64,000 bases of DNA from JADLGL01 sp050184415 (GCA_050184415.1 JBFXAJ010000016.1:18088-82087), one strand, 5' to 3'; numbered from the stretch's first letter, positions 8,322-20,229 are shown. The notes: generated by a model from the sequence alone, not told the origin. Numbers and translations are program-made.

Positions 8322-8369
8322 TTGCGGAAATCCTTCCGTTGACGCGGCGATGATTGCCGCATTCGGCAT

Positions 8370-8393
8370 ACGGACCGGACGGATCCCTATTCC
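8370..8393 (-). promoter_or_regulatory. ECF-type promoter of the Asn-Ser repeat gene
   Basis: Minus strand GGAAT at 8393-8389, a 16-base spacer, then CGT at 8372-8370. The start codon follows after 48 bases, leaving a leader of about 40. It is one of five identical motif pairs at 8.37-11.18 kb. Confidence 0.75.
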
Positions 8394-8418
8394 CGACCCG
8401 GAGAAACGTCCGGGTCCG

Positions 8419-8442
8419 GGAATAAGCGCCCGACCCAGGCGT
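8419..8442 (+). promoter_or_regulatory. ECF-type promoter of the DUF6065 gene
   Basis: GGAAT at 8419-8423, a 16-base spacer, then CGT (CGTTCTCC) at 8440. It points away from the promoter at 8370-8393 and precedes the DUF6065 start by 23 bases. Confidence 0.75.
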
Positions 8443-8465
8443 TCTCCGGAGAAAGGAGAACCGGC

Positions 8466-9176
8466 ATGTTTTCACGCACGACCACCGCCCCGACGATCAG
8501 CTTCACGTGCGCCCGCGAGGACAGCGGCGTGATCGCGCCGCCCGTGCTCGCCAAGAGCCACATCCCGGACTGGTTCAAGAAGCTGCCGGCCGTCGATCCC
8601 GAGAAATATGGCGTCGGCGACACCGGCCTCACGGTGAAGCGCTGCATGCCGTTCCTCGACGCGATGATGGCGGGCTTCATCCTGCCGCTGGCGGCGACGG
8701 TACGCCTCGAGATCAAGGACGACGGGGCCACGGTGTCGGCAGGCTGGGACTTCGACAAGCCGCTGGTGAGCAATCACGGCGCGCATCAGGTCGCCGGACA
8801 TCCTGCCACGCCCGCCCCGCCCTGCAAGTTCCACAATTACTGGACCATCCGGACGCCGCCGGGCTGGAGCTGCCTGTTCGTCCCGCCGCTCAACCGGGGC
8901 AACCCGGTGTTCGAACCGGTCGCGGGCATCGTCGACACAGACACCTATGTGGCGCCGGTCCACTTCCCGTTCTTCGCGCGCGCGCCGGATGGCATGTACG
9001 AACTCGAGAAAGGCACGCCGCTCGTCCAGGTGATCCCGTTCCGCCGCGATACCACGCAGCTCAGGTTCGAGGCTCGGGCCGAGGAGCCGGCGGAGACCGA
9101 CGACCGGACGCGCGTCTTCCGGAACACCCTCGCCGCGCCCGGCTGGTACCGCCGTTTCGCCCGCGCCGACCGCTAG
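8466..9176 (+). CDS. DUF6065 family protein
   Basis: A 236-residue soluble protein with no signal peptide, of a family seen in bacteria and in some phages but with no assigned function. Landmarks are HIPDWFKKLP near residues 32-41, a central KRCMPFLDAMMAGFILPL near 59-76, NYWTIRTPPGWSCLF near 124-138, and HFPFFARAPDG followed by LVQVIPFRRDT near 178-203. The fold looks all-beta. AGGAG precedes the ATG by seven bases. A GGAAT-N16-CGT promoter immediately upstream ties it to the neighbouring ECF sigma factor. It converges on the subtilase gene with only five bases between stop codons. Family assignment is from recalled patterns. Confidence 0.75.
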   Translation: MFSRTTTAPTISFTCAREDSGVIAPPVLAKSHIPDWFKKLPAVDPEKYGVGDTGLTVKRCMPFLDAMMAGFILPLAATVRLEIKDDGATVSAGWDFDKPLVSNHGAHQVAGHPATPAPPCKFHNYWTIRTPPGWSCLFVPPLNRGNPVFEPVAGIVDTDTYVAPVHFPFFARAPDGMYELEKGTPLVQVIPFRRDTTQLRFEARAEEPAETDDRTRVFRNTLAAPGWYRRFARADR

Positions 9177-9181
9177 CGGCG

Positions 9182-10537
9182 TCAGGCTCCGGTGCCGCAG
9201 GGATCGGGAATCTGGATGAGGCCCCACCCGAACACCGGGTCATGCCCCGCCTCGCCGAGGTCGATTGCGCTGGCGGCGAGGGTTGCGAGAAGATCCTCTG
9301 CCACTCCAATCGTCTGAAGCGCGGCCACGGCCGTCGTGACGAACGGAACCGCAAAGGACGTCCCGGTCTGCGGACGCACGCCGCTGATCGAGGCGGCGGT
9401 GGCGACATTCACCCCCGGCGCGGAGAACTGGACGTGGGGCCCCTGGACCGCACGCCGGTAGACCGTGCCGTCGAGATCCACCGCTGTCACCGCGACCACG
9501 CCCGGATAGGCCGCCGGGTAGAGCGCCGGCGCCGCAGCTCCCGCATTGCCGACGGCGGCAACGACCGGTATCCCGGCCATCATCGCTTCTCCGACCACCG
9601 CCTCCAGAAGCGGATTGTCGTCACCTGCAAGGCTCAGGCTGATCACGTCCACCGCCGCGACGCGAAGCCTGTCGATCGCTGCCAGGAGGGCGAAGAGATC
9701 GGCGCGCTCCTCGCCATCGTCCGTCCCGAACGCGTCCGCAACCAGGATCCTCGATGCCGGCGCAAGACCGGGGACGCGGCCGGCAGGATCGCCGACGAAC
9801 ATCGCCACGATCGCGGTGCCGTGCCGCATTTCGGAGGGCGCAGCGCCTGTCGTCCCGATGGTCTCCACCGTGACATCCGCGCTCCGGAGCATCTCGTGCT
9901 CGATATTCACGCCGGTATCGACGATGCCGATATGCGGAGCGAAGGTGCATGCCCCGACCGGGTTCGCCGGTGGCCAGCCCACCTCCGCCCAAGCGCGGCA
10001 GATCTCGGCCTCGCAGACCGAGGGGACGGCCTGGTGCCGGTAGTAGCTGTTCGGCGCCGCCTCCGCGAGCGGAACGACCGCCCGCGCCTCCGCGAGGGCG
10101 TCGTCCACGGAACGGGCCGGCGGAATGCGAAGGAGGGCCCGCGGCAGCGGCGACGCCCCGCCGGCTAGGAGCTGGTAGCCGAGCGCTTCGAGGCGGCCGA
10201 GCGAGGCGGCGTCGAGCGCGGCGATCACGATCTCGTCCGGCGCCTGCCGCGGCGGCGGCGTCACCGGCGCCGGAGCGGGCGCGATCGCCCGGCGCGGCCG
10301 ATCGTCGCCGTCATCGTCATCCGGGCCCACAAACGGGCCGCTGTCGTCGCTGCCGCCGAACGGGCCGTCGTCCGAGGAGCTGTCGCTGCTGTCCGAGGAG
10401 CTGCCGGAGCTGCTGTCGGAGTCTGCTGCGGCGGAGATCGCCGCCGGAGCAAGGAGGCCGGCGGCCGGAAGCACCAGGAATCCGAAGGCCGCCGCGAGCA
10501 GGCCGCACCGCACGCCGTGACAGAACCGCTCGATCAT
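9182..10537 (-). CDS. Secreted S8 family serine peptidase (subtilase)
   Basis: A 451-residue precursor. A signal peptide covers about residues 1-37, then a Ser-Asp linker (residues 39-57) and an Asp-Gly-Pro segment to residue 80, a propeptide-like region (105-165), and the subtilisin domain from about 200. The catalytic triad is intact: D207 in GIVDTGV, H239 in RHGTAIV and S394 in GTSFAVPF, with N331 as oxyanion-hole residue. It should act outside the cytoplasmic membrane. A GGAAT-N16-CGT promoter lies 34 bases upstream, so it is likely part of the adjacent ECF regulon; it could cleave the co-regulated small secreted proteins, but that is inference. Cysteines at 175, 180 and 197 may form a disulfide. 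Confidence 0.88.
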   Translation of the reverse strand: MIERFCHGVRCGLLAAAFGFLVLPAAGLLAPAAISAAADSDSSSGSSSDSSDSSSDDGPFGGSDDSGPFVGPDDDDGDDRPRRAIAPAPAPVTPPPRQAPDEIVIAALDAASLGRLEALGYQLLAGGASPLPRALLRIPPARSVDDALAEARAVVPLAEAAPNSYYRHQAVPSVCEAEICRAWAEVGWPPANPVGACTFAPHIGIVDTGVNIEHEMLRSADVTVETIGTTGAAPSEMRHGTAIVAMFVGDPAGRVPGLAPASRILVADAFGTDDGEERADLFALLAAIDRLRVAAVDVISLSLAGDDNPLLEAVVGEAMMAGIPVVAAVGNAGAAAPALYPAAYPGVVAVTAVDLDGTVYRRAVQGPHVQFSAPGVNVATAASISGVRPQTGTSFAVPFVTTAVAALQTIGVAEDLLATLAASAIDLGEAGHDPVFGWGLIQIPDPCGTGA

Positions 10538-10571
10538 GGGACCTCCCTTTCCGGCACCCCGGCCGGAGACG

Positions 10572-10595
10572 ACGTGCGGCGACCTCGTTCATTCC
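10572..10595 (-). promoter_or_regulatory. ECF-type promoter of the subtilase gene
   Basis: Minus strand GGAAT at 10595-10591, a 16-base spacer, then CGT (followed by CGTCTCC) at 10574-10572. It lies in the 72-base gap between the Ser-Asp protein gene and the subtilase, giving the subtilase its own start site. Confidence 0.75.
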
Positions 10596-10609
10596 GCGGC
10601 AGCGTGGCG

Positions 10610-11038
10610 CTAGCTGCTATCGCTGTCGCTGTCGCTTCCGGAATCATCGCTGTCGGATCCCGAGTCCGAGCCTCCTCGGCGCCGGCCATCATCCGAATCG
10701 TCGCGACCGGCGCGCGTGAACCAACGGCAATGGGCATCGTCATGACCGACGATGTACCCGTTGAAGGGATTGATGGTCGCGCCAAATCGACGGCCATCGT
10801 CGCCAACGAGGCAGCCGGCATAGGCGTTGCCGACAATGGTCACGCCGATCACCCGCACATTGATCGCTGCGAGGCGGACGGCGATGTCCGCGACCGGCAG
10901 CCAGGCGATGTTGCCTCGAGGCCCATTCACGGTCGGCGCGAACTGCCGGCGGTCATCGTCGTCATCGGCAACAGCCACTGTCGGGGCGATCGTGGCCGCC
11001 GCGGCCACGATCGCGGAGAAGAGCACATTCCTTCGCAT
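10610..11038 (-). CDS. Small secreted protein with Ser-Asp-rich C-terminal tail
   Basis: Family not recognised. A 142-residue precursor with a signal peptide (MRRNVLFSAIVAAAATIAPTV, then AVA, cleavage near residue 24), an acidic DDDDDRR start, a compact central domain of about 75 residues (ADIAVRLAAINVRVIGVTIVG, then GDDGRRFGATINPFNGYIVGH; two cysteines, one in YAGCLV and one in AHCRWF, may form a disulfide), and a tail of about 30 residues made of Ser, Asp, Gly and Arg. The ATG at 11038 has GGAGAC seven bases upstream. It has its own GGAAT-N16-CGT promoter and lies upstream of the subtilase on the same strand. The tail resembles the Ser-Asp linker of the subtilase. Confidence 0.75.
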   Translation of the reverse strand: MRRNVLFSAIVAAAATIAPTVAVADDDDDRRQFAPTVNGPRGNIAWLPVADIAVRLAAINVRVIGVTIVGNAYAGCLVGDDGRRFGATINPFNGYIVGHDDAHCRWFTRAGRDDSDDGRRRGGSDSGSDSDDSGSDSDSDSS

Positions 11039-11099
11039 GATAGTCTCCATCGAAAACGACCGCATGACGTTGCGGCCGAATGCTTCCTGCGATGGGGAT

Positions 11100-11123
11100 A
11101 CGGTCGGCGGCGCGGTTCATTCC
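11100..11123 (-). promoter_or_regulatory. ECF-type promoter of the Ser-Asp-rich protein gene
   Basis: Minus strand GGAAT at 11123-11119, a 16-base spacer, then CGT (CGTATCC) at 11102-11100. The spacer begins GAAC as at the subtilase promoter. The predicted leader is about 55 bases. Confidence 0.75.
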
Positions 11124-11159
11124 CTTGGCCAGGCGAGGAAAAAATCCGGGCCACCGGGG

Positions 11160-11183
11160 GGAATAGAGCCGGTCAACGAACGT
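11160..11183 (+). promoter_or_regulatory. ECF-type autoregulatory promoter of the sigma factor gene
   Basis: GGAAT at 11160-11164, a 16-base spacer, then CGT (CGTCTCC) at 11181. The predicted start site is only about seven bases before the sigma factor ATG, so the mRNA may be nearly leaderless. Together with the divergent promoter at 11100-11123 it fits autoregulation. Confidence 0.72.
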
Positions 11184-11197
11184 CTCCATCCCTGACC

Positions 11198-11701
11198 ATG
11201 ACTGCCATCGGACAGAGCATCACCGACCTTCTCCCCCGGCTCCGCCGCTACGCGGTCGCGCTCTGCCGCGCCGGCGACGTCGCGGACGAGCTGGTCCAGA
11301 CCGCGTGCGAGCGGGCGCTGGCGGGCGCGGCCGGGCTCCGCAAGGAGCTTCCCTTCGATGCCTGGATGTTCCGCATCGTCCGCAACCTCTGGTACGATCG
11401 CCTGCGGCGCCTGCGGACCCGCGGCGAAGAGATCGACGTCACCGCTCGGGAAGACCTCGTCGCCGTCGACGGCGAGCGCGATCCCGAGCGACGGCTCCTC
11501 CTCCGGCGCGTCCTCGAGGCGATCGACCGGCTGCCGGAGGAGCAGCGCGAGCTGATCCTCCTCGTCTGCGTGGAGGACGTCAGCTACCGCGACGCCTCGA
11601 TCGCGCTCGACATTCCGATCGGGACCGTGATGAGCCGCCTCGCACGGGCACGGAAGCGCATCGCCGACGAGCTCGGCATCGAAAGCGGCAAGCTGCTGTG
11701 A
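11198..11701 (+). CDS. ECF (extracytoplasmic function) RNA polymerase sigma factor
   Basis: A 167-residue sigma-70 family protein with only regions 2 and 4. Region 2 spans about residues 8-72 (LLPRLRRYAVALC, DELVQTACERAL, FDAWMFRIVRNLWYDRLRR) and region 4 spans 105-158 (LEAIDRLPEEQRELILLVCVE, YRDASIALDIPIGTVMSRLARARK). It should direct RNA polymerase to the GGAAT-N16-CGT promoters found at this locus, including its own. The anti-sigma gene follows after 10 bases. No Shine-Dalgarno sequence is visible before the ATG, in line with a very short leader. The ECF subgroup was not determined. Confidence 0.93.
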   Translation: MTAIGQSITDLLPRLRRYAVALCRAGDVADELVQTACERALAGAAGLRKELPFDAWMFRIVRNLWYDRLRRLRTRGEEIDVTAREDLVAVDGERDPERRLLLRRVLEAIDRLPEEQRELILLVCVEDVSYRDASIALDIPIGTVMSRLARARKRIADELGIESGKLL

Positions 11702-11711
11702 GACGTTCGCG

Positions 11712-12428
11712 ATGACTTTCGACGACGAAACCCTGATGGCCTTCGCCGACGGCGCACTGGACGAGCCGGCGTTCTCGGAGGTCGCGGCCGCGATCGAGAC
11801 CAATCCCGGACTCGCGGCACGGCTCAACAACCTCGTCCTCGGCCGCGACGCCGCGAAGGCGGCCTATGCCCCGCTTCTCGAGCGCGGCGTTCCCGCGCCC
11901 CTCCGCCGCGCGGTGGACAGGGCCATCGCCGCGTCCGCGCCCGCAAAACCCCGGCGCGTGTTCGGCGGCTGGTCGATCGCCGCGGCGGCGGCCGTCGCGG
12001 TCATCGTCGCGGCTCCGCTGGGGTACCTCCTCCACCAGGGCGCGCCATCGCCCGCGGCGGAGGTGGGCGGGACGGCGAGCCCGGCTCTCGCCGCGCTGAT
12101 CGAGAGCGTGCCCTCGGGGGGACGCGCGGCCCTGTCGGCCGACACCGATCTCGTTGCCGTCGCGACCTTCACCGATGGCGACGGCGCACTCTGCCGCGAA
12201 GTCGAGCTGCTCGGCCCCAAAGCCTCCGTGGTCGTCGCCTGCCGCGATGACGCGGGCTGGGCCGTCCGGATCGCGGTCGCGGTCCCGGCCGTCAGCGGCG
12301 ACTACCTACCGGCGGAGGGCCTCGAGGCCGTGGAGGCCTATCTCGCGGTCATCGAGGCCGGCCCGCCGCTCAGCCTCGACGAGGAGCGCGCGGCGCTGCC
12401 GACGCTGGCGCCCGGTGACGGCCGATAG
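11712..12428 (+). CDS. Membrane-anchored anti-sigma factor
   Basis: A 238-residue single-pass protein encoded directly after the ECF sigma gene. The N-terminal 85 residues form an anti-sigma-like domain (MTFDDETLMAFADGALDEP, a pattern shared with ChrR/RskA-type cytoplasmic domains but without the zinc HxxxCxxC motif). One membrane segment follows near residues 87-107 (WSIAAAAAVAVIVAAPLGYLL), then a periplasmic domain of about 125 residues with two cysteines (ALCREVEL, VVACRDD) that could sense redox or folding state. It is expected to hold the sigma factor at the membrane until an envelope signal releases it. The signal is unknown. Confidence 0.85.
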   Translation: MTFDDETLMAFADGALDEPAFSEVAAAIETNPGLAARLNNLVLGRDAAKAAYAPLLERGVPAPLRRAVDRAIAASAPAKPRRVFGGWSIAAAAAVAVIVAAPLGYLLHQGAPSPAAEVGGTASPALAALIESVPSGGRAALSADTDLVAVATFTDGDGALCREVELLGPKASVVVACRDDAGWAVRIAVAVPAVSGDYLPAEGLEAVEAYLAVIEAGPPLSLDEERAALPTLAPGDGR

Positions 12429-12831
12429 CCGAGCGCAGCCGGCTGGACCCAAGGACCGGAGTCGCCTGGGGCCGCCCCTCATCCAACCCTTCTCCCCTCA
12501 GGCGCGGGGAGAAGGAGCTGTGGGCGTTGTGCTCCATCTCGGCACCGAGCTTGCCGCGGATCACGGCGGTGGCCTGCTGCCGCCGACATTCCTCGGCGTT
12601 CCTCCCTCTACCCGCTTGCGGGGAGAGGGCTTCGTCCCTTGGCGAGCGGAGCGAGCTTAGGGACGGAGGGTGAGGGGCGAGCGGCCGTGCGCCTCGTAAC
12701 GGCCTCGCGACGACCCTGCCCGACCCGCATCAGGCCGGCCATCGCGTCGCCTTCCGCGGGGCGCGGCCGGGATGCTATGGGCTCTCCTCGGCTTCCCGCC
12801 GTTCGCCCGCCCGAAGGAGAGACCGCGCCGC
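12429..12831. repeat. Gene-free stretch with two RIME-like palindromes
   Basis: No gene is seen here. One hairpin (CCTTCTCCCC 12488-12497 with GGGGAGAAGG 12506-12515) can end the sigma/anti-sigma transcript. A second (CCCTCT-CCCGC...GCGGGGAGAGGG, about 12604-12628) is followed by an inverted repeat around GTCCCT...AGGGAC and GGGTGAGGGG, an arrangement typical of rhizobial intergenic mosaic elements. The last 100 bases should hold the icd promoter, but none was recognised. Confidence 0.7.
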
Positions 12832-14055
12832 ATGTCGAGAATCAAGGTTGCCCATCCCGTCGTCGAGCTCGATGGCGACGAGATGACCCGCATCATGTGG
12901 CGGATGATCAAGGAAAAGCTGATCCATCCCTATCTCGACCTCGAGCTGCTCTCCTTCGACCTCGGCATCGAAAACCGCGACGCTACCAACGACAGGGTGA
13001 CGGTCGACGCCGCCAACGCCATCAAAGCGGTCGGCGTCGGCATCAAATGCGCCACCATCACGCCCGACGAAGCCCGGGTGCAGGAATTCAACCTCAAGAA
13101 GATGTGGGCGTCGCCGAACGGCACGATCCGCAACATCCTCGGCGGCGTCATCTTCCGCGAGCCGATCATCTGCCGGAACGTGCCGCGGCTCGTGCCGGGC
13201 TGGACGCAGCCGATCGTGATCGGCCGCCACGCCTATGGCGACCAGTACAAGGCGACCGACTTCGTGGTCCCCGGCAAGGGTAAGCTGTCGATCAAGTTCG
13301 TCGGCGAGGACGGCGAGACGATCGAGCGCGAGGTGTTCGACTTCCCGGGCGGCGGCATCGCGCTGGCGATGTACAACCTCGATGATTCCATCCGCGACTT
13401 CGCGCGGGCGTCGTTCAACTACGGCCTGACCCGGCGCTATCCGGTCTATCTCTCGACCAAGAACACGATCCTGAAAGCCTATGACGGGCGCTTCAAGGAC
13501 ATCTTCGCCGCGATCTATGCGGCCGAGTTCGAGGACCGGTTCGAGGAGGCCGGCCTCACCTACGAGCACCGGCTGATCGACGACATGGTCGCGGCCGCCC
13601 TGAAATGGTCGGGCGGCTTCGTGTGGGCGGCGAAGAACTACGATGGCGATGTCCAGTCCGACACGATCGCCCAAGGCTTCGGCTCGCTCGGCCTCATGAC
13701 GTCGGTGCTGATGACGCCGGATGGCAGCGTGGTCGAGGCCGAGGCGGCGCACGGCACCGTGACGCGCCATTTCCGCGAGCACGAGAAGGGCCGCGAAACC
13801 TCGACCAACTCGATGGCGTCGATCTTCGCCTGGACCCGCGGCCTCGCACATCGCGCGAAGCTCGACGGCAACCACGAGCTCACCCGTTTCGCGCGGCTCC
13901 TCGAAGAAGTCTGCATCGGCACCGTCGAAGCCGGCTACATGACGAAGGACCTCGCCGTCCTCGTCGGGCCGGAACAGCGCTGGCTGACGACGGCGGGTTT
14001 CCTCGACAAGGTGTCGGAGCGCCTGACGCTGGCGATGGCAGCGAGCAAGGAATAG
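12832..14055 (+). CDS. icd: NADP-dependent isocitrate dehydrogenase
   Basis: A 407-residue enzyme of the homodimeric type-II, eukaryote-like subfamily used by Rhizobiales. It converts isocitrate to 2-oxoglutarate with NADP in the TCA cycle. Key segments are PVVELDGDEMTRIMW near residues 9-23, the substrate-binding KKMWASPNGTIRNILGG near 88-104, the metal-site DDMVA near 250 and EAAHGTVTRHFREH near 306-319. The ATG at 12832 gives the family start MSRIKV; GGAGAG lies 11 bases upstream. The frame is open 20 codons further without conservation. Confidence 0.95.
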   Translation: MSRIKVAHPVVELDGDEMTRIMWRMIKEKLIHPYLDLELLSFDLGIENRDATNDRVTVDAANAIKAVGVGIKCATITPDEARVQEFNLKKMWASPNGTIRNILGGVIFREPIICRNVPRLVPGWTQPIVIGRHAYGDQYKATDFVVPGKGKLSIKFVGEDGETIEREVFDFPGGGIALAMYNLDDSIRDFARASFNYGLTRRYPVYLSTKNTILKAYDGRFKDIFAAIYAAEFEDRFEEAGLTYEHRLIDDMVAAALKWSGGFVWAAKNYDGDVQSDTIAQGFGSLGLMTSVLMTPDGSVVEAEAAHGTVTRHFREHEKGRETSTNSMASIFAWTRGLAHRAKLDGNHELTRFARLLEEVCIGTVEAGYMTKDLAVLVGPEQRWLTTAGFLDKVSERLTLAMAASKE

Positions 14056-14121
14056 CGCCTTCCGGCCTGCTGCGGCGTACGGATTTCGTGGCGCGAACTG
14101 ACTGATGAGGTTCGACTTCTC

Positions 14122-14142
14122 CCTCTCCCCGCCGGGGAGAGG
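14122..14142. repeat. RIME-like palindrome after icd
   Basis: CCTCTCCCCG-C-CGGGGAGAGG, a perfect 10-bp palindrome between the convergent icd and Kef-type genes. It shares the CTCTCCCC/GGGGAGAG core with elements at 12604, 60343 and 60490 and may help end both transcripts. Confidence 0.65.
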
Positions 14143-14159
14143 TAAGGAAGAACGACCCC

Positions 14160-15905
14160 TCAGGCGATCCGCCGTTGTGGCACAGTCGCACCCTTCATGG
14201 CCTCGGCAAGGATGGCCCTCGTCGCTTCCTCGGCAAGCTCGTCCGGCACGCCGACGCCGACGAGCACGCGCCGGGCCAGCGACAGGCTGCCCTCGAACGC
14301 CTCCGGCACCGCGGCGGTCGCGCCGAGCCCGGCGAGCCGACGCCCGTGGTCCGGGTCGCGGGCGCGGGCGTAGATCGCAACGTCCGGCCACGCGTCGCGG
14401 ATCGCCTTGACGGCGAGGTCCACCTGCGCCGGCATGTCCGAGGTCAGCACGAAGGCTTTCGCCTTCGAGCCGCCGAGCTTCTCGAGGATCTCGAAACGGC
14501 TCGCATCGCCGAAATAGACGTGCCTCCCCTCGGCCCGCGCGGCGGAAACGTTGTCCGGGTCGAGATCGAGCGCGACGTAAGGCACAGACGCCGCATCCAA
14601 TGTCCGCGCCACCATGGCGCCGACGCGGCCGAAACCGCCGATGACGACGTGGTCGGCCGTGTCGAGGGTCCCCGTCGGCGCCTGCTCCCCATGCTCCTCG
14701 ACCCTGGCCCGCATCCGCCGCGACAGCCGGGTGCCGAGCGGGCCGAGGATCGGCGTCAGCATCATCGAGATCGCGGCAACCGTCGTGACGAATCTGAGGT
14801 CCGCCGAGGTCATGAGCCCTTCCTGCCGCGCCAGCGTGAAGAGGACGAACGCGAACTCGCCGGCGCCGGCGAGCAGGAAGCCGGCCTCGAGCGACTCCGG
14901 CGTCCGCAGTCCGAAGACGCGGCAGACGGCGAAGACGACGGCGAGTTTCACGACGATGAGCGCGACGACCGCGGCGAGGATCGGCAGGATCTCGGACGCG
15001 AGGAACGCGAAATTGAGGCTCATGCCGACCGACATGAAGAAGAGGCCGAGGAGCAGCCCTTTGAAGGGCTCGATGTCGACCTCGATCTGGTGGCGATATT
15101 CGCTCGCGCCGAGGAGAAGCCCGCCGAGGAGCGCGCCGAGCGCCGGCGACAGGCCGACGGCGGAGGTGATCGCAGCCCCCGCCACCGCGACGAGGATGCC
15201 GATCGCGACCACGATCTCGCGGCTCCCGGTCGATGCCGCGAGGCGCAGCAGCGGGTGGAGGAGGTAGCGGCCGAGAACGACGATGACGAGCACGGCGGCG
15301 ATGGCGGTGCCGATGCCGCGGAGCAGCGCGAGGGGGATCGATGTCTCGCCCTCCCCGGCAAGGACGCTGATCAGGATCACGCCGGGCACGACCATCAGGT
15401 CCTGCATCAGCAGGATGCCGAGCGTCGCCTTGCCGACATCCGCCGACAGCCGCCGCGCCTGGATCAGGAGCTGCAGGACGATCGCGGTGGATGAGAAGGC
15501 GAGACCGAGCCCGAAGACGATTGCCGCGTCGAGCGCGACCCCGAACGCCATCGCGACGCCGCCGATGGCAACGGTCGCCCCCAGCGTCTGTGCCGTCCCG
15601 GCGCCGAACACGTAGCGGCGCATCGCCCAGAGCCTCTGGAACGAGAGTTCGAGGCCGATCGTGAAGAGGAGGAACATCACGCCGAGCTGCGCGAACGGCT
15701 CGACGCGCTCCTCGTCAACGAACGTGATGTGGCGGAGCCAAGGCTGCTGGTCGACGAGGCTGCCGAGGCCGCCCGGCCCGAGCACGGCGCCGGCGATCAG
15801 GAAGGCCAGCACCGTGCCGATCCGGGCGCGGTAGAAGACCGGCACGATGATGCCGGCCGTCACGAGGAAGATCAGGAGATCGCGGGTCCAGCCGTCGAGA
15901 TCCAT
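14160..15905 (-). CDS. Monovalent cation:proton antiporter, CPA2 (KefB/KefC-like)
   Basis: A 581-residue inner membrane protein. About 12 membrane segments occupy residues 5-385, including the QLGVMFLLFTIGLELSF and LGLAFSSTAIVLQLL segments of the family and the GLSPALGALLGGLLLGAS motif. After residue 410 comes a cytosolic TrkA-N Rossmann domain (VVIGGFGRVGAMVARTLDA). Such proteins exchange K+ or Na+ for protons, with the nucleotide-binding domain as gate. It is encoded 16 bases after alaS on the same strand, so the two may be cotranscribed. No KefF/KefG-type accessory gene is present, so glutathione gating is not indicated. Confidence 0.87.
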   Translation of the reverse strand: MDLDGWTRDLLIFLVTAGIIVPVFYRARIGTVLAFLIAGAVLGPGGLGSLVDQQPWLRHITFVDEERVEPFAQLGVMFLLFTIGLELSFQRLWAMRRYVFGAGTAQTLGATVAIGGVAMAFGVALDAAIVFGLGLAFSSTAIVLQLLIQARRLSADVGKATLGILLMQDLMVVPGVILISVLAGEGETSIPLALLRGIGTAIAAVLVIVVLGRYLLHPLLRLAASTGSREIVVAIGILVAVAGAAITSAVGLSPALGALLGGLLLGASEYRHQIEVDIEPFKGLLLGLFFMSVGMSLNFAFLASEILPILAAVVALIVVKLAVVFAVCRVFGLRTPESLEAGFLLAGAGEFAFVLFTLARQEGLMTSADLRFVTTVAAISMMLTPILGPLGTRLSRRMRARVEEHGEQAPTGTLDTADHVVIGGFGRVGAMVARTLDAASVPYVALDLDPDNVSAARAEGRHVYFGDASRFEILEKLGGSKAKAFVLTSDMPAQVDLAVKAIRDAWPDVAIYARARDPDHGRRLAGLGATAAVPEAFEGSLSLARRVLVGVGVPDELAEEATRAILAEAMKGATVPQRRIA

Positions 15906-15921
15906 CCCGCGGCCCGGCGCG

Positions 15922-18579
<2,658 letters not shown>

Positions 18580-18700
18580 GGACACCCGACCGGCATCGCC
18601 GGGCGGCCAAACCCGCACCGAACCTGCGGGACCTACCGTTTCCGACGGGCGTATTTAGCCTTCGGCCCTACGCGGCGCAACGGCCGCAGACGCCGCATTA

Positions 18701-19132
18701 TCAACCGCTTGCGGAGCCAAGCTTGACGCCGCCATCCGGTCCGATGGTCCAGAACGGATTGTGCGCCACCTCCCAGAGATGGCCGTCCGGGTCGGAGAAG
18801 TATCCGGAGTAGCCGCCCCAGGGCGTAGCGGCCGCCGGCTTCGCGATGACCGCGCCCGCGGCCGCCGCTTCCGTCAGCACCGCATCGACTTCGGCGCGGT
18901 CGCGCGTGTTGTGAGCGAGCGCGATGCCACGAAAGCCGGAGCCTTCCGAGGACACGCCCGCGTCTTCCGCGAGCTGGTCACGGCTCCACAGCGCAATGAC
19001 CATTCCCGGCGCCTGGAAGAACGCGACGCCTTCGTCCGCGTTCGAGCGCCGCCAGCCGAGCGCCTCGTAGAAGCGGACGGCGCGGCCGAGATCGGCCACG
19101 CCGAGCGTCACGAGGCTGAGGCGTTGCTCCAT
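18701..19132 (-). CDS. VOC family (glyoxalase/bleomycin-resistance fold) protein
   Basis: A 143-residue protein of two beta-alpha-beta-beta-beta modules: LVTLGVADLGRAVRFYEALGWRR near residues 6-28 and YSGYFSDPDGHLWEVAHNP near 108-126. The EVAHNPFW ending is typical of the subgroup annotated as glyoxalase or lactoylglutathione lyase-like. A metal-binding glutamate is visible (E119), but other ligands are unclear, so no reaction is assigned. It lies between recA and alaS on their strand, 20 bases after recA's stop, and may be transcribed with recA. Confidence 0.8.
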   Translation of the reverse strand: MEQRLSLVTLGVADLGRAVRFYEALGWRRSNADEGVAFFQAPGMVIALWSRDQLAEDAGVSSEGSGFRGIALAHNTRDRAEVDAVLTEAAAAGAVIAKPAAATPWGGYSGYFSDPDGHLWEVAHNPFWTIGPDGGVKLGSASG

Positions 19133-19152
19133 GGCGTCACCCCTCCTGACGA

Positions 19153-20229
<1,077 letters not shown>

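Noticed and set aside
7948..8532. Plus-strand frame with Glu-Phe-Leu repeats opposite the Asn-Ser repeat
   Set aside because: It is the antisense of the repeat; it has no start signal, and the minus-strand frame has a signal peptide and promoter.
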